Origin: Nonomuraea sp. SBT364
GTDB taxonomy: Bacteria; Actinomycetota; Actinomycetes; Streptosporangiales; Streptosporangiaceae
Reading direction: 5' to 3'
DNA: 47,973 nucleotides
Assembly (NCBI RefSeq): GCF_001083785.1
Contig: NZ_LAVL01000060.1
Coordinates: 1 to 47,973, forward strand
Shown here: positions 1 through 8,845 of the stretch, piece by piece
How the letters are laid out: each line of letters starts with the position of its first letter
Numbering within the stretch: the first letter of the stretch is position 1
Made by a program: the position numbers and the translations under genes
The notes under the pieces: generated by a model
Database searches by the model: none
The model's input: the letters and a program-made list of their open reading frames with translations, nothing else
What the model was told of the DNA's origin: nothing

Positions 1-111
1 CACCAGCAGATCGTCATCCCCGCACGCCTCACGCACCTGCGCCAGGGACACCAGCTCCCGCACACCCCCCGCCCCACGCAGAGCAGCGGGCGCCGGCAGC
101 CCCGACGTCAC
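1..111 (-). CDS. Unidentified protein, N-terminal fragment (runs off window)
   Basis: An open frame runs from a GTG at 111-109 to the window edge and encodes 37 residues beginning (M)TSGLPAPAALRGAGG and ending REACGDDDLLV. The GTG overlaps the TGA stop of purB (GTGA), the usual mark of translational coupling in actinomycetes, so it probably lies in the same transcript as purB. Too little is visible to name a family. The acidic CGDDD stretch and its place after purB do not decide it. Calling it a gene rests on the stop/start overlap and the open frame; function is unknown. Confidence 0.5.
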   Translation of the reverse strand, partial: MTSGLPAPAALRGAGGVRELVSLAQVREACGDDDLLV

Positions 112-1538
112 AGGATCGCGCCCGGCCGGTAAGCCGCCGCCTCCGGATGAGCCGCCACCACCTCACCCACCTGCCGCACCACCGACGCCACCTGACCCGC
201 CGCCGCACCCGTGAACGACACCCGGTCCGCCAGCAACCCCTCCAGCTCCGCCCGATCCAGCGGGAACCGCTCATCGGCCGCCAGCCGCGCCAGCAACTCG
301 TTGGCCGCCCCCCGCGACCGCATCGCCAGCGCCGACGCCACCGCATGCTCCTTGATCAGCTCATGCGCCTGCTCACGCCCCACCCCGGCACGCACCGCCG
401 CCATCAGCATCTTCGTCGTCGCCAGGAACGGCAGATACCGGTCCAGCTCCGCCGACACCACCGCCGGGAACGCCCCGAACTCCTCCAGCACCGTCAGCAT
501 CGTCTCCACCAGCCCGTCGAAGGCGAAGAACGCGTCCGGCAACGCCACCCGCCGCACCACCGAACACGACACGTCACCCTCGTTCCACTGGTCCCCCGCC
601 AGCTCCCCCACCATCGACGCGTAACCGCGCAACACCACCGTCAGCCCGTTCACCCGCTCACACGAGCGCGTGTTCATCTTGTGCGGCATCGCCGAGGAGC
701 CCACCTGCCCCTCCTTGAACCCCTCCGTCACCAGCTCGTGCCCCGCCATCAGCCGGATCGTCCTCGCCAGCGACGACGGCGCCGCCGCCAGCTGCACCAG
801 CGCCGTCACCACCTCGAAATCCAGCGACCGCGGATAGACCTGCCCCACACTGGTGAACCGGTCGGCGAACCCCAGATGAGCCGCCACCCGCCCCTCCAGC
901 TCCGCCAGCGCCCCCTCATCACCGCCCAGCAGATCCAGCATGTCCTGAGCCGTCCCCACCGGCCCCTTGATCCCCCGCAGCGGATAACGCGCCAGCAGCT
1001 CCTCCAACCGCCGATACGCCACCAGCAACTCATCGGCCGCCGACGCGAACCGCTTGCCCAGCGTCGTCGCCTGCGCCGCCACATTGTGCGAACGGCCCGC
1101 CATCACCGTCTCGTCATAGCGCGCCGCCAGCTCCGCCAGCCGCGCCAGCAACGCCACCACCCGGTCACGCACCAGCAGCAGGCTGTCACGCACCTGCAAC
1201 TGCTCCACGTTCTCCGTCAGGTCACGCGAGGTCATCCCCTTGTGCACCTGCTCATGCCCCGCCAGCGCGTTGAACTCCTCGATCCGCGCCTTCACATCGT
1301 GCCGCGTCACCCGCTCACGCGCCGCGATCGAATCCAGATCCACCCGCTCGACGACCTTCTCGTAATCGGCCGCCGCCCCCTCCGGCACCGCCACGCCCAG
1401 CTCCGCCTGGGCCCGCAGCACCGCCAGCCACAGCCGGCGCTCCGCCACCACCTTGTACTCGGGAGACCACAGGCGCGTCAGCTCCGCGGAGGCGTAACGA
1501 GCGGCCAGAACGTCAGGGATGCGAGGCTTCGAAGTCAC
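108..1538 (-). CDS. purB: Adenylosuccinate lyase
   Basis: PurB cleaves SAICAR to AICAR and adenylosuccinate to AMP, releasing fumarate, in cytosolic purine synthesis. The fumarase/aspartase-superfamily signature GSSAMPHKMN is present with the flexible catalytic loop around it. The N terminus TSKPRIPDVLAARYAS and the helical middle fit the actinobacterial PurB type, and 476 residues is normal. I place the start at the GTG at 1538 rather than the upstream TTG at 1547. The protein family begins at about TSKPRIP, and a TACACT box lies exactly 8 nt before this GTG with no Shine-Dalgarno sequence, which suggests a leaderless mRNA. The downstream partial gene overlaps its stop codon. Confidence 0.95.
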   Translation of the reverse strand: MTSKPRIPDVLAARYASAELTRLWSPEYKVVAERRLWLAVLRAQAELGVAVPEGAAADYEKVVERVDLDSIAARERVTRHDVKARIEEFNALAGHEQVHKGMTSRDLTENVEQLQVRDSLLLVRDRVVALLARLAELAARYDETVMAGRSHNVAAQATTLGKRFASAADELLVAYRRLEELLARYPLRGIKGPVGTAQDMLDLLGGDEGALAELEGRVAAHLGFADRFTSVGQVYPRSLDFEVVTALVQLAAAPSSLARTIRLMAGHELVTEGFKEGQVGSSAMPHKMNTRSCERVNGLTVVLRGYASMVGELAGDQWNEGDVSCSVVRRVALPDAFFAFDGLVETMLTVLEEFGAFPAVVSAELDRYLPFLATTKMLMAAVRAGVGREQAHELIKEHAVASALAMRSRGAANELLARLAADERFPLDRAELEGLLADRVSFTGAAAGQVASVVRQVGEVVAAHPEAAAYRPGAIL

Positions 1539-1546
1539 GTTGGACA

Positions 1547-1552
1547 AGTGTA
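1547..1552 (-). promoter_or_regulatory. -10 box for leaderless purB
   Basis: On the minus strand TACACT (TANNNT class) is followed by 8 nt and then the GTG of purB at 1538, with no Shine-Dalgarno sequence between. Transcription would start at or next to the start codon. Three other genes in the window show the same spacing. Confidence 0.55.
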
Positions 1553-1608
1553 TTCACCCCGCTCAGCCCGCACCGCACCGAGGAGACCCACCACCCCGCA
1601 ACGCCCGC

Positions 1609-1637
1609 GGGCGCCTCCCCGAGAAGGGAAGACGCCC
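1609..1637 (-). terminator. Imperfect hairpin after the RND pump gene
   Basis: In the 119-bp gap between the purB start and the RND stop, GGGCGCCTCCC pairs imperfectly with GGGAAGACGCCC across a short loop. It lies just past the RND stop codon and could end that transcript. There is no U-tract, so this is a weak call. Confidence 0.3.
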
Positions 1638-1657
1638 GCCACGACCACACCGGAAGA

Positions 1658-4600
1658 TCAGGCCGGCTCCAGCACCTTGCCCGCCTTCGGCTCCTGCGGC
1701 GTCCCCCGCAGCCGCTCCTTGGCCCGCTCCACCATCGTGTACAGCGTCGGCACCAGCACCAGCGTCAGCAACGTCGACGTGATCAACCCGCCGATCACCA
1801 CGATCGCCAGCGGCTGCGAGATGAACCCGCCCGACCCCGTCACGCCCAGCGCCATCGGCGTCAGCGCGCAGATCGTCGCCACCGCCGTCATCAGGATCGG
1901 ACGCAACCGCCGCCGGCCACCCTCGATGACCGCCTCCACCACACCCATCCCCTGATCCCGATACTGATTGATCAGGTCGATGAGCACGATCGCGTTCGTC
2001 ACCACGATGCCGATCAGCATCAGCATGCCGATCAACGCCGGCACACCCATCGCCGTGTCCGTCGCCACCAGCAACCCCACCGCGCCCGTCGCCGCGAACG
2101 GCACCGACACCAGCAGGATCAACGGCTGCACGAAACTCCGGAACGTCGCCACCATGATCATGAACACGATCGCGATTGCCGCCAGCATCGCCAGCCCCAG
2201 ATCCGCGAACGCCTCCTGCTGATCCGCCGACGCGCCCCCGATCTCGTACGACGCACCCGCCGACAACCCCAGACCGTCCAGCTTCTCCGTCAACGCCTGC
2301 GTCACACTGCCCAGATCCGCGGCAGTCGCCTTCGCCGACACCGTCGCCGACCGCTCCCCGTCGATCCGCGTCACCTGCGTCGGACCCGCGACCCGCTCCA
2401 CCTCCGCCACCGACGACAACTTCACCAGCCCCGCCGCCGTCGGCAGCCGCAGACCCTCCACCGCCTTGACATCCTCCGGCGCGTCACCACCCCGCAGCAC
2501 CAGATCACTCGCCCGGCCGTCCAGCGTCAGCTGACCCAGCGGCGCACCACGGAACGCCTGCGCCACCGCCTGACCCACCTGCGCCTCCGACAGGCCACGC
2601 TCGGCAGCCTCCTCCCGGTCGACCCGCACCTCGATCCGCGGCGCGCTCGACTCCAGGTTCGACGCCACATCACGCAACCCCGGAACCTGACCCATCGCCG
2701 ACGCCACCGCGTCCGCCGCCGACCGCAACGCCTGCGAGTCCGGCGCCCGTACGATCACCTCGACCGAATCGGAGGAGAACCCGCCCGCGCCCGCGCCGCC
2801 GACCGTCACCTCACCGATCCCCGACAGATCCGCCAGCCGGTCACGCAACGCCCGCTCCACAGCCGGCGTGTCCGCACCCTCCGCCAGCGTCACCGAGTAC
2901 GACGCCCGATCCGCGCCACCCCCGGCCCCGCCCATCATCGCGTTCCCGCCACCCACCGTCACCTGGTACGACTCCACGCCCTCCACACCGGAAAGCACGT
3001 CCTCCACCTTGGCCGCGGCCTCGTCCGTCGTCTCCAGATCCGTCCCGACCGGCATCCGCTGACTCAACGAGATCGAATTCTGCCCCGACGAATCCAGGAA
3101 GTTCGTCTGCAGACCGCCCGCCAGCCCCATCGTGCCGACGAACACCGCCACCCCGATCAGCACCGTCACCAGCTTGAAGCGGGTAGCGAACCGCAGAACC
3201 GGCAGATAAGCCCGCTGCAACGGACTGCGCAGCTCCTTGGCCTCCGCCTCCTCACGCTGCTTACGCGCCTCCTCCGGCGACAGCGCCGGCGCCTTCAGGA
3301 ACCAGTACGCCATCACCGGCACCACCGTCAGCGACACCACCAGCGACGCCAGCAACGCCACCGACACCGTGATCGCGAACGGGCTGAACAACTCACCCAC
3401 CATGCCGCCCACGACCGCGATCGGCACGAACACCGCCACCGTCGTCAACGTCGACGCCGTCACCGCCCCCGCCACCTCACGCACACCCGCGAGGATCGCC
3501 GACAGCTTCGCCTCCCCGTAGCCGAGATGACGCTTGATGTTCTCCAGCACCACGATCGAGTCGTCGACCACCCGCCCGACCGCGATCGTCAACGCGCCCA
3601 GCGTCAGCATGTTCAGCGAATAGTCGCCCGCCCACAGCACCAGCAGCGCGATCACCACCGACAGCGGGATCGACACCGCCGTCACGATCGTCGACCGCAC
3701 CGACAGCAGGAACACCAGGATGACCAGCACCGCGAACGCCAGACCCAGCAGGCCCTCCGTCGTCAGGTTCTCGATCGACTCCTCCACGTAGGGAGCCTGG
3801 TCGAAGACCACCTCCACCGCCGTGTCCGAACTGTCGCCCAGCGCCCGCGTCAGCTCCGGCAGCTTGTCGCGCACCGCGTGCGAGATCGTCACCGCGTTGC
3901 CGTCCGGCGTCATCGTCACCGACACGCCCAGGCTCGTCCTGCCGTCCGTCCGCGTGATCGTCGTCGCGGCCGCCAGGCCACGCTCCACCGTCGCCACATC
4001 ACCCAGCTGCACCGGCTTCAACGGCCGAGGCTGCACCACCGCCTGCGGCTGCCCCTGCGGCTGCTGCCCCTGAGGCCGGCCCTGCGGCTGAGCCTGGGCC
4101 TGGCCCGGACGCGCCTGACCGGACTGCGGCTGGCCCGGCTGCGCCTGCGGCTGAGCCGGCGTCAGATACAGGGCCTTCAACTCCGCCAGCGAATCGACCC
4201 GCGCACCCACCTGCACCGTCAGCGACTTACCGTCATCCACCAGCGTGCCCGCCGGGATCGGCGTCCCGTTCGCCTTCAGCACCTCGGGAATCTGCGCCGC
4301 CGACACCCCCGCCAGCGCCATCTTCTTCGCGTCCGGCGTGATCGTCACGACCTCGTCACGAGTGCCGGTGACCTCCGCCTCCCGCACCCCCTCGACCGAC
4401 TGGATCTCCGGCACCATGATCTGACTCAGCTTGTCCGCCATCGCCCGCGGATCGCCGCCGTCACCCACCGCCAGCACCAGCACCGGCAGGTCATCGGTGT
4501 TACCCGCCACCACCTGCGGCTCCACGTCAGCCGGCAGCCGGCTCTGCACCCGGCTCACCGCCTGCTGCATCTTGCTCACCGACTGCTCGATGTCCGTCCC

Positions 4601-4894
4601 GAACGTGAAGGCCACCTGGATCTGCGCCAGGCCCTCCTTCGACGTCGACGTCATCGACTCCATCCCGGCCAGCCCCTGGAACGCATCCTCCAGCGGCTCG
4701 GTGACCTGCTCCTCCACGATCTCCGGCGAAGCCCCCGGATAAGGCGCCACCACGAACGCGCCGGGGAAGGACAAGGACGGCAGCAACTGCTGCTTCAGCT
4801 GCGGGATCGTGAACGCGCCGAAGGCGCTGAGCACGACCGCGATCAGTATCACAAGGCTGCGGTTGGCAAGGCTCAACCGGGCGAGTGCGGTCAT
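1658..4894 (-). CDS. RND-family multidrug efflux permease (AcrB/SwrC-like)
   Basis: A 1078-residue inner-membrane proton-driven exporter. The first TM helix (SLVILIAVVLSAFGAFTI) starts near residue 13. Porter-domain sequence follows (PYPGASPEIVEEQVTEPLED), then the TM4 proton-relay Asp pair in GRVVDDSIVVLENIKRHL. A second repeat starts at KLVTVLIGVAVFVGTM, and the C-terminal half contains GIVVTNAIVLIDLINQY. Length is close to AcrB-type pumps, but no periplasmic adaptor or outer-membrane gene is nearby, as expected for Gram-positives. A Pro/Gln-rich insertion of about 45 residues lies near residues 245-289. I chose the ATG at 4894, not an upstream TTG at 4909, because AAGGGG lies 6 nt before the ATG. 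It is divergent from the MarR gene, which probably controls it. Confidence 0.9.
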   Translation of the reverse strand: MTALARLSLANRSLVILIAVVLSAFGAFTIPQLKQQLLPSLSFPGAFVVAPYPGASPEIVEEQVTEPLEDAFQGLAGMESMTSTSKEGLAQIQVAFTFGTDIEQSVSKMQQAVSRVQSRLPADVEPQVVAGNTDDLPVLVLAVGDGGDPRAMADKLSQIMVPEIQSVEGVREAEVTGTRDEVVTITPDAKKMALAGVSAAQIPEVLKANGTPIPAGTLVDDGKSLTVQVGARVDSLAELKALYLTPAQPQAQPGQPQSGQARPGQAQAQPQGRPQGQQPQGQPQAVVQPRPLKPVQLGDVATVERGLAAATTITRTDGRTSLGVSVTMTPDGNAVTISHAVRDKLPELTRALGDSSDTAVEVVFDQAPYVEESIENLTTEGLLGLAFAVLVILVFLLSVRSTIVTAVSIPLSVVIALLVLWAGDYSLNMLTLGALTIAVGRVVDDSIVVLENIKRHLGYGEAKLSAILAGVREVAGAVTASTLTTVAVFVPIAVVGGMVGELFSPFAITVSVALLASLVVSLTVVPVMAYWFLKAPALSPEEARKQREEAEAKELRSPLQRAYLPVLRFATRFKLVTVLIGVAVFVGTMGLAGGLQTNFLDSSGQNSISLSQRMPVGTDLETTDEAAAKVEDVLSGVEGVESYQVTVGGGNAMMGGAGGGADRASYSVTLAEGADTPAVERALRDRLADLSGIGEVTVGGAGAGGFSSDSVEVIVRAPDSQALRSAADAVASAMGQVPGLRDVASNLESSAPRIEVRVDREEAAERGLSEAQVGQAVAQAFRGAPLGQLTLDGRASDLVLRGGDAPEDVKAVEGLRLPTAAGLVKLSSVAEVERVAGPTQVTRIDGERSATVSAKATAADLGSVTQALTEKLDGLGLSAGASYEIGGASADQQEAFADLGLAMLAAIAIVFMIMVATFRSFVQPLILLVSVPFAATGAVGLLVATDTAMGVPALIGMLMLIGIVVTNAIVLIDLINQYRDQGMGVVEAVIEGGRRRLRPILMTAVATICALTPMALGVTGSGGFISQPLAIVVIGGLITSTLLTLVLVPTLYTMVERAKERLRGTPQEPKAGKVLEPA

Positions 4895-4965
4895 GGAGGT
4901 CCCCTTCAAGAGTTCGCCCCGAGACTAACACTTCGCCTGATACGAATATTTAGCCCTACATGACT

Positions 4966-4987
4966 TTCCTGATAACCTTCTCAGGAA
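4966..4987. promoter_or_regulatory. Inverted repeat, probable MarR operator
   Basis: TTCCTGA and TCAGGAA form a perfect 7-bp dyad separated by 8 bp in the AT-rich 106-bp gap between the divergent RND and MarR genes. It ends 13 nt before the MarR start codon. Position and symmetry suit an autoregulatory MarR site controlling both genes. An RNA hairpin near the MarR ribosome site is the alternative. Confidence 0.6.
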
Positions 4988-5000
4988 CCGAGAGGTGCAT

Positions 5001-5447
5001 GTGAACGACGAACGCGAAGACCTGATCCAACGGATCACCGAAACCCAGCGCGGCCTCGGCAGAGTCTTCGCCCAGCACAAATCCCCCCTCTTCACCTCCA
5101 ACCTCACGATGCGCCAGCTCAAAGTCATCATGCTGGTCGCCGTCAACGGCTCCGCCACCGGCCAGGACCTCGCCCACCACCTCGGCGTCGCCCTCGCCAC
5201 CGTCACCGGGCTCGTCGACCGCCTCGTCGCCCACGGCCTCGTCAGCCGCCACGAGGACCCCCACGACCGCCGCGTACGCCGCGTCGAACTCACCGATGCC
5301 GGCGCCAAGCTCGTCGAAGAGATCAACAACACCGGCCTGCAGCAGTACCGGCGCATCATGGAGCACCTCGACACCGAGACGCTGCGCTGCCTCGACCACG
5401 TCACCACCCGCCTGCGCCAGGTCGCCGACAAGCTGTACGGCGACTGA
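5001..5447 (+). CDS. MarR-family transcriptional regulator
   Basis: A 148-residue winged-helix protein. The recognition region reads NLTMRQLKVIMLVAVNGSATGQDLAHHLGVALATVTGLVDRLVAHGLVSR. It is followed by the MarR wing (EDPHDRRVRRVELTDAGAKLVEE) and a C-terminal dimerisation helix. GTG at 5001 is preferred over GTG at 4995 because GAGAGG sits 5 nt upstream of the former and overlaps the latter. MarR proteins dimerise and usually repress divergent efflux genes until a phenolic or drug ligand binds. The neighbouring RND pump and the 4966-4987 dyad fit that role; the ligand is unknown. Confidence 0.9.
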   Translation: MNDEREDLIQRITETQRGLGRVFAQHKSPLFTSNLTMRQLKVIMLVAVNGSATGQDLAHHLGVALATVTGLVDRLVAHGLVSRHEDPHDRRVRRVELTDAGAKLVEEINNTGLQQYRRIMEHLDTETLRCLDHVTTRLRQVADKLYGD

Positions 5448-5473
5448 GGCTCTCCCGTCGGCGCTGGTTTTTC

Positions 5474-5507
5474 GGGCCGGGGCGATTCGATTGAATCGCC
5501 CCGGCCC
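5474..5507. terminator. Strong hairpin between convergent marR and helD genes
   Basis: GGGCCGGGGCGATTC and GAATCGCCCCGGCCC form a perfect 15-bp stem with a 4-nt loop. It sits between the stops of two convergent genes and would fold in either transcript. No U-tract follows on either strand, as is common in high-GC actinomycetes. Confidence 0.8.
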
Positions 5508-5511
5508 GCCT

Positions 5512-5529
5512 CCTTTACTTTGTAGATTC
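5512..5529. repeat. CCTTTACNNNGTAGAT element, copy 1
   Basis: AT-rich 18-bp element (CCTTTACTTTGTAGATTC) starting 4 nt after the terminator hairpin and overlapping the last codons of helD. The core TTTAC-N3-GTAGA is a near-dyad. Two more copies lie at 8828-8845 and 31917-31934, also at 3' ends of minus-strand genes. Confidence 0.6.
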
Positions 5530-7800
5530 ATACGTGAGGGCGGACAGCACCTCGGGCAGGTCGCCCTCGTGGGCCACCGTGAGCCGCCGCGTCGCCCGCG
5601 TCATCGCCACGTACAGATCCCGCAGCCCCATCGGCGACTGCGCCGCGATGCCCGCCGGATCCACCACCACGACCGCGTCGAACTCCAGCCCCTTGGCCTC
5701 CGTCACCGTCAGCACCACCACCGGCGCGTCCAGGTCACCGCCCGGGAACAGCTCCCCGGCCCGCCCCCGCAGCCCGTCCGGCACCAGCACCCCGGCGCGG
5801 CCCTCGCCGATCGCCGCCAGCTCCTCCGCCACCAGCGCCGGCAGCTCCGCCAGGCCGCACCGCACCGCCCTCGGCGGCGCGTCGCCCTCACGCACCGACT
5901 CCGGCGGCGTCAGCCCCGGGTCGATCGCGCGCAGCACCCCGGCCGCCACCCGCATGATCTGCGCCGGCGTCCGGTAGTTCACCTCCAGCCGCTCCACCCG
6001 CCAGCGGCCCCGCAGATGCGGATCCAGCACCTCACCCCACGAACGCGCGCCCGCCGCCGACCCCGTCTGCGCGATGTCGCCCACCACCGTCAGCGACTTG
6101 GCCGGCACCCGCCGCATCACCAGCCGCCACGCCATCGCCGACAGCTCCTGCGCCTCGTCGACGATCACATGCCCGTACGCCCACGTCCGGTCCGCCGCCG
6201 CCCGATCCGCGGTCGTCAGGTCGTCACCGCCGCCGTCGTGCCGCTCGGCCAGCATCCCGGCCTCCTTGAAGACGCCCTCCTCCAGCAGGCCGGTCGTCGC
6301 CAGCACCTCGTAGGCGTACAGCTCCCGCTCACGCCGCTCCCGCTCGGCCAGGCGGCCCGCCGTCCGCTCGGCGGAGTCGTCGTGGCCCAGCAGCGCGGCC
6401 GCCCCGTCCAGCAACGGCACGTCGCCCACCGTCCACTCCGCGTCCCGAGCGCGCACCAGCGGCCGCCAGTCCAGCCCCGCCGGCGCCACCGCCTTCAGCG
6501 TCCGCGGCGAGGCCAGCAGCTCCGACACCAGCCGCTGCGGCGTCAGCTCCGGCCACAGCCCGTCGACCGCCCGCCGCACCGCAGGCTCGGCCCACAGCCG
6601 CTGCGACGCCAGCGCCACGTCGACCTCGTCCAGCTCGTCCTCCAGATCCAGCGGCTCACGCAGCTCCGGATCCTCCAGCTCCATCTCCGCCAGACGCAGC
6701 GCCGCCTCCAGCGCCCGCGCCTCCGCCAGGGCCAGCTCCTTCAGCAGCTCGGTCACGTACAGCTTGCGCGCCATGTTGTGCGGCAGCCGGACCGCGCGCG
6801 CCCGCTCGCGCAGCCGCTCGCACACCTCGCCCGGCACCCGCAGCGTCAGCCCGTCCGACACCACCTCCAGGTCGCCGCCCGGCACCCGCTGACGTTCGCG
6901 CACCGCCGCCGCGACCAGCTCCGCCATCCGCGCGTCACCCTTGACCATCGCGGTGCGCGGCGGGTCGGCCGCCGTCGCCACCACCCCGGGGAACAGCTCG
7001 CCGAGCGTCGCCATCACCACCTGCGTCTCGCCCAGCGCCGGCAGCACCTGGCCGATGTAGCGCAGGAACATCGCGTTCGGGCCCACCACCAGCACACCAC
7101 GCCGCTCCAACGTGTCACGGTGGGTGTAGAGCAGGTAGGCGGCCCGGTGCAGCGCCGCGACCGTCTTGCCGGTGCCCGGGCCGCCCTGCACCACCAGCGC
7201 CCCCTGCAGCGAGGCGCGGATCACCCGGTCCTGCTCGGTCTGGATGGTCGCCACCACGTCACCCATCCGGCCCGTACGGCCGCGCCGGAGCGCCGCCAGC
7301 AGCGCCGCCTCGCCCACCAGCGAACGCCGGTCGCCGTCGCTCATCCCCTCCAGGTCGAACACCTCGTCGTCCAGCCCCACGACGGTACGCTCACGCGTGT
7401 GCAGATGACGGCGCCGCACCACAGCGCCCGGATCGGTCGCGGTCGCCACGTAGAACGGGCGGGCCGCCGGCGCCCGCCAGTCGATCAGCACCGACTCGTG
7501 CTCCTCGTCGCGCAGGCCGATCCGCCCCACGTACGTCGCGCGGCCCGCCCGGTCGTCGATCCGGCCGAAGCACAGGCCACGCTCGACCGCGTTCAGCTGC
7601 GCCAATCGGCGCGCCTGCTCGGCCGCCAGCACCTCCCGCTCCACCCGCGCCTGCCGCGAGCCGCCGGCGCCACCGGCGTGCAGGTCGCGCAACGTCCGCG
7701 CCGCCCGCTGCCGCGTTTCGTCCAGCCTGCCGTACAGCGCCGAGACGACACCCTGCTCGGTGTCAAGGGCCTCGGCAAGAGCATCTTGACGATTAGCCAT
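5515..7800 (-). CDS. helD: HelD-like RNA polymerase-associated helicase (UvrD/Rep superfamily 1)
   Basis: A 761-residue ATPase. The N-terminal helical arm (residues 1-70) precedes a domain with YVGRIGLRDEEHESVLIDWRAP, typical of HelD proteins. Walker A GGPGTGKT lies at about 206-213, and later come IVDEAQELSAMAW and the SF1 C-terminal motifs (VVVLTVTEAKGLEFDAVVVVDP, LYVAMTRATRRL). HelD proteins bind stalled RNA polymerase, pull it off DNA and recycle it; some actinobacterial members (HelR) also relieve rifamycin inhibition. The ATG at 7800 is preferred over 7878 because the extra 26 residues do not look like the family. AGGAG lies 11 nt upstream, which is rather far. Substrate and rifamycin role are inferred from the family only. 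Confidence 0.88.
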   Translation of the reverse strand: MANRQDALAEALDTEQGVVSALYGRLDETRQRAARTLRDLHAGGAGGSRQARVEREVLAAEQARRLAQLNAVERGLCFGRIDDRAGRATYVGRIGLRDEEHESVLIDWRAPAARPFYVATATDPGAVVRRRHLHTRERTVVGLDDEVFDLEGMSDGDRRSLVGEAALLAALRRGRTGRMGDVVATIQTEQDRVIRASLQGALVVQGGPGTGKTVAALHRAAYLLYTHRDTLERRGVLVVGPNAMFLRYIGQVLPALGETQVVMATLGELFPGVVATAADPPRTAMVKGDARMAELVAAAVRERQRVPGGDLEVVSDGLTLRVPGEVCERLRERARAVRLPHNMARKLYVTELLKELALAEARALEAALRLAEMELEDPELREPLDLEDELDEVDVALASQRLWAEPAVRRAVDGLWPELTPQRLVSELLASPRTLKAVAPAGLDWRPLVRARDAEWTVGDVPLLDGAAALLGHDDSAERTAGRLAERERRERELYAYEVLATTGLLEEGVFKEAGMLAERHDGGGDDLTTADRAAADRTWAYGHVIVDEAQELSAMAWRLVMRRVPAKSLTVVGDIAQTGSAAGARSWGEVLDPHLRGRWRVERLEVNYRTPAQIMRVAAGVLRAIDPGLTPPESVREGDAPPRAVRCGLAELPALVAEELAAIGEGRAGVLVPDGLRGRAGELFPGGDLDAPVVVLTVTEAKGLEFDAVVVVDPAGIAAQSPMGLRDLYVAMTRATRRLTVAHEGDLPEVLSALTYESTK

Positions 7801-7811
7801 TCTCTGATATA

Positions 7812-7824
7812 CTCCTAATAGGAG
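7812..7824. promoter_or_regulatory. Short dyad upstream of helD
   Basis: CTCCTA and TAGGAG flank a single base, 12 nt before the helD start codon. The right arm on the minus strand carries the AGGAG that may be its ribosome site, so the dyad could be an operator or could hide the ribosome site. Confidence 0.35.
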
Positions 7825-8048
7825 GCTCTGTGGACTGCCGCTGATCTGCTGAGCAGTCGAGCCTACCTGTTCCCGCATCTGCCGCGCAACCGGCCTATGG
7901 GCAGCGCCGCGAACACCGGCCCGCTACAGCAGCGTTCCCCCAGAGGCGCCCAGCCAGTGGCCCGTCACCCAGCGGCTGTCGTCGGAAACCGGGTCGGCGG
8001 GCGACGGCCCACCTTCCCCCGGTCAACGCCACGGCGAAGGTGTCGTGC

Positions 8049-8054
8049 TAGCTT
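8049..8054 (+). promoter_or_regulatory. -10 box for leaderless SDR gene
   Basis: TAGCTT is followed by 8 nt and the ATG at 8063, with no Shine-Dalgarno sequence. The 248 bp between the helD start and this box hold no supported gene. Confidence 0.5.
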
Positions 8055-8062
8055 CATCGGCC

Positions 8063-8824
8063 ATGTCCGACTACTTGCGTGAGCTGTTCTCCCTCGACGG
8101 CCGCCGGGCGCTGGTGACCGGCGGCAGCTCCGGCATCGGCTACGAGATGGCCGAAGCGCTCGGCCGGGCCGGCGCCGAGGTCGTCATCGTCGCCCGCAGG
8201 CAGGCCGAGCTGGACAAGGCCGTCGACCGGCTCACCGGGCACGGCGTCGGCGCCACCGCCATCAGCGCCGACCTCGGCGACCGCGCCGCCGTCAGGCGGG
8301 TGTGCGAGCAGGCCGGGCGGATCGACATCCTCGTCAACGACGCCGCCAACAACATCCGCAAGCCCATGGCCGAGCTCACCGAGGACGACTACGACCAGAC
8401 CATCGCCGTCAACCTGACCGCCCCCTATCTGCTCGGCCAGCACTTCGGCCCCCGCATGGCCGAACGCGGCTGGGGCCGCGTCATCAACGTCGGCTCCCAG
8501 CAGACCATCAGCGCCTTCGGCGACAGCGGCGTGTACGGCGCGGCCAAGGCCGCCATCGGCGGGCTCACCCGCTCCCAGGCCGAAGCGTGGTCGGCGCGCG
8601 GCGTGTGCGTCAACACGATCATCCCCGGGTTCGTGCTCACCCCGCTCACCGAGCCGGTGAAGGCCGTCCCCGGCCGTGTCGAACAACTGGCCGCCCGCCA
8701 CATGGCCGGCCGCAACGGCGTCCCGGCCGACTTCGCCGGTGCCGCCGTGTTTCTGGCCGGCGATGCCTCGGCGTTCGTCACCGGCCAGATGCTGTACGTG
8801 GACGGCGGATTCTCCGTCCACTGA
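8063..8824 (+). CDS. SDR-family oxidoreductase (gluconate 5-dehydrogenase/3-oxoacyl reductase-like)
   Basis: A 253-residue Rossmann protein. The cofactor loop is TGGSSGIG with ARR after beta-2, which favours NADP(H). Catalytic Ser lies in NVGSQQTIS and the YxxxK pair in VYGAAKAA. The C-terminal VTGQMLYVDGGFS is typical of classical SDRs. The conserved NNAG is changed to NDAANN. Sequence style fits sugar-acid or 3-oxoacyl reductases, but the substrate cannot be read from sequence. An upstream in-frame GTG at 8045 exists; I prefer ATG 8063 because MSDYLRELFSLDGRRALVTGG matches the family N terminus and a -10 box lies 8 nt before it. It is monocistronic and convergent with the PPOX gene. Confidence 0.88.
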   Translation: MSDYLRELFSLDGRRALVTGGSSGIGYEMAEALGRAGAEVVIVARRQAELDKAVDRLTGHGVGATAISADLGDRAAVRRVCEQAGRIDILVNDAANNIRKPMAELTEDDYDQTIAVNLTAPYLLGQHFGPRMAERGWGRVINVGSQQTISAFGDSGVYGAAKAAIGGLTRSQAEAWSARGVCVNTIIPGFVLTPLTEPVKAVPGRVEQLAARHMAGRNGVPADFAGAAVFLAGDASAFVTGQMLYVDGGFSVH

Positions 8825-8827
8825 GCG

Positions 8828-8845
8828 CCTTTACAATGTAGATCA
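8828..8845. repeat. CCTTTACNNNGTAGAT element, copy 2
   Basis: CCTTTACAATGTAGATCA lies between the convergent SDR and PPOX genes, starting 4 nt after the SDR stop and overlapping the PPOX stop codon. Unlike the other two copies it has no obvious hairpin beside it. Confidence 0.55.

Noticed and set aside
5515..8062. HelD as part of a rifamycin-responsive locus with an upstream rifamycin-associated element
   Set aside because: The 262 bp before helD show no GC-rich 19-bp inverted repeat of that type, only a short CTCCTA/TAGGAG dyad, so a HelR role is not claimed.
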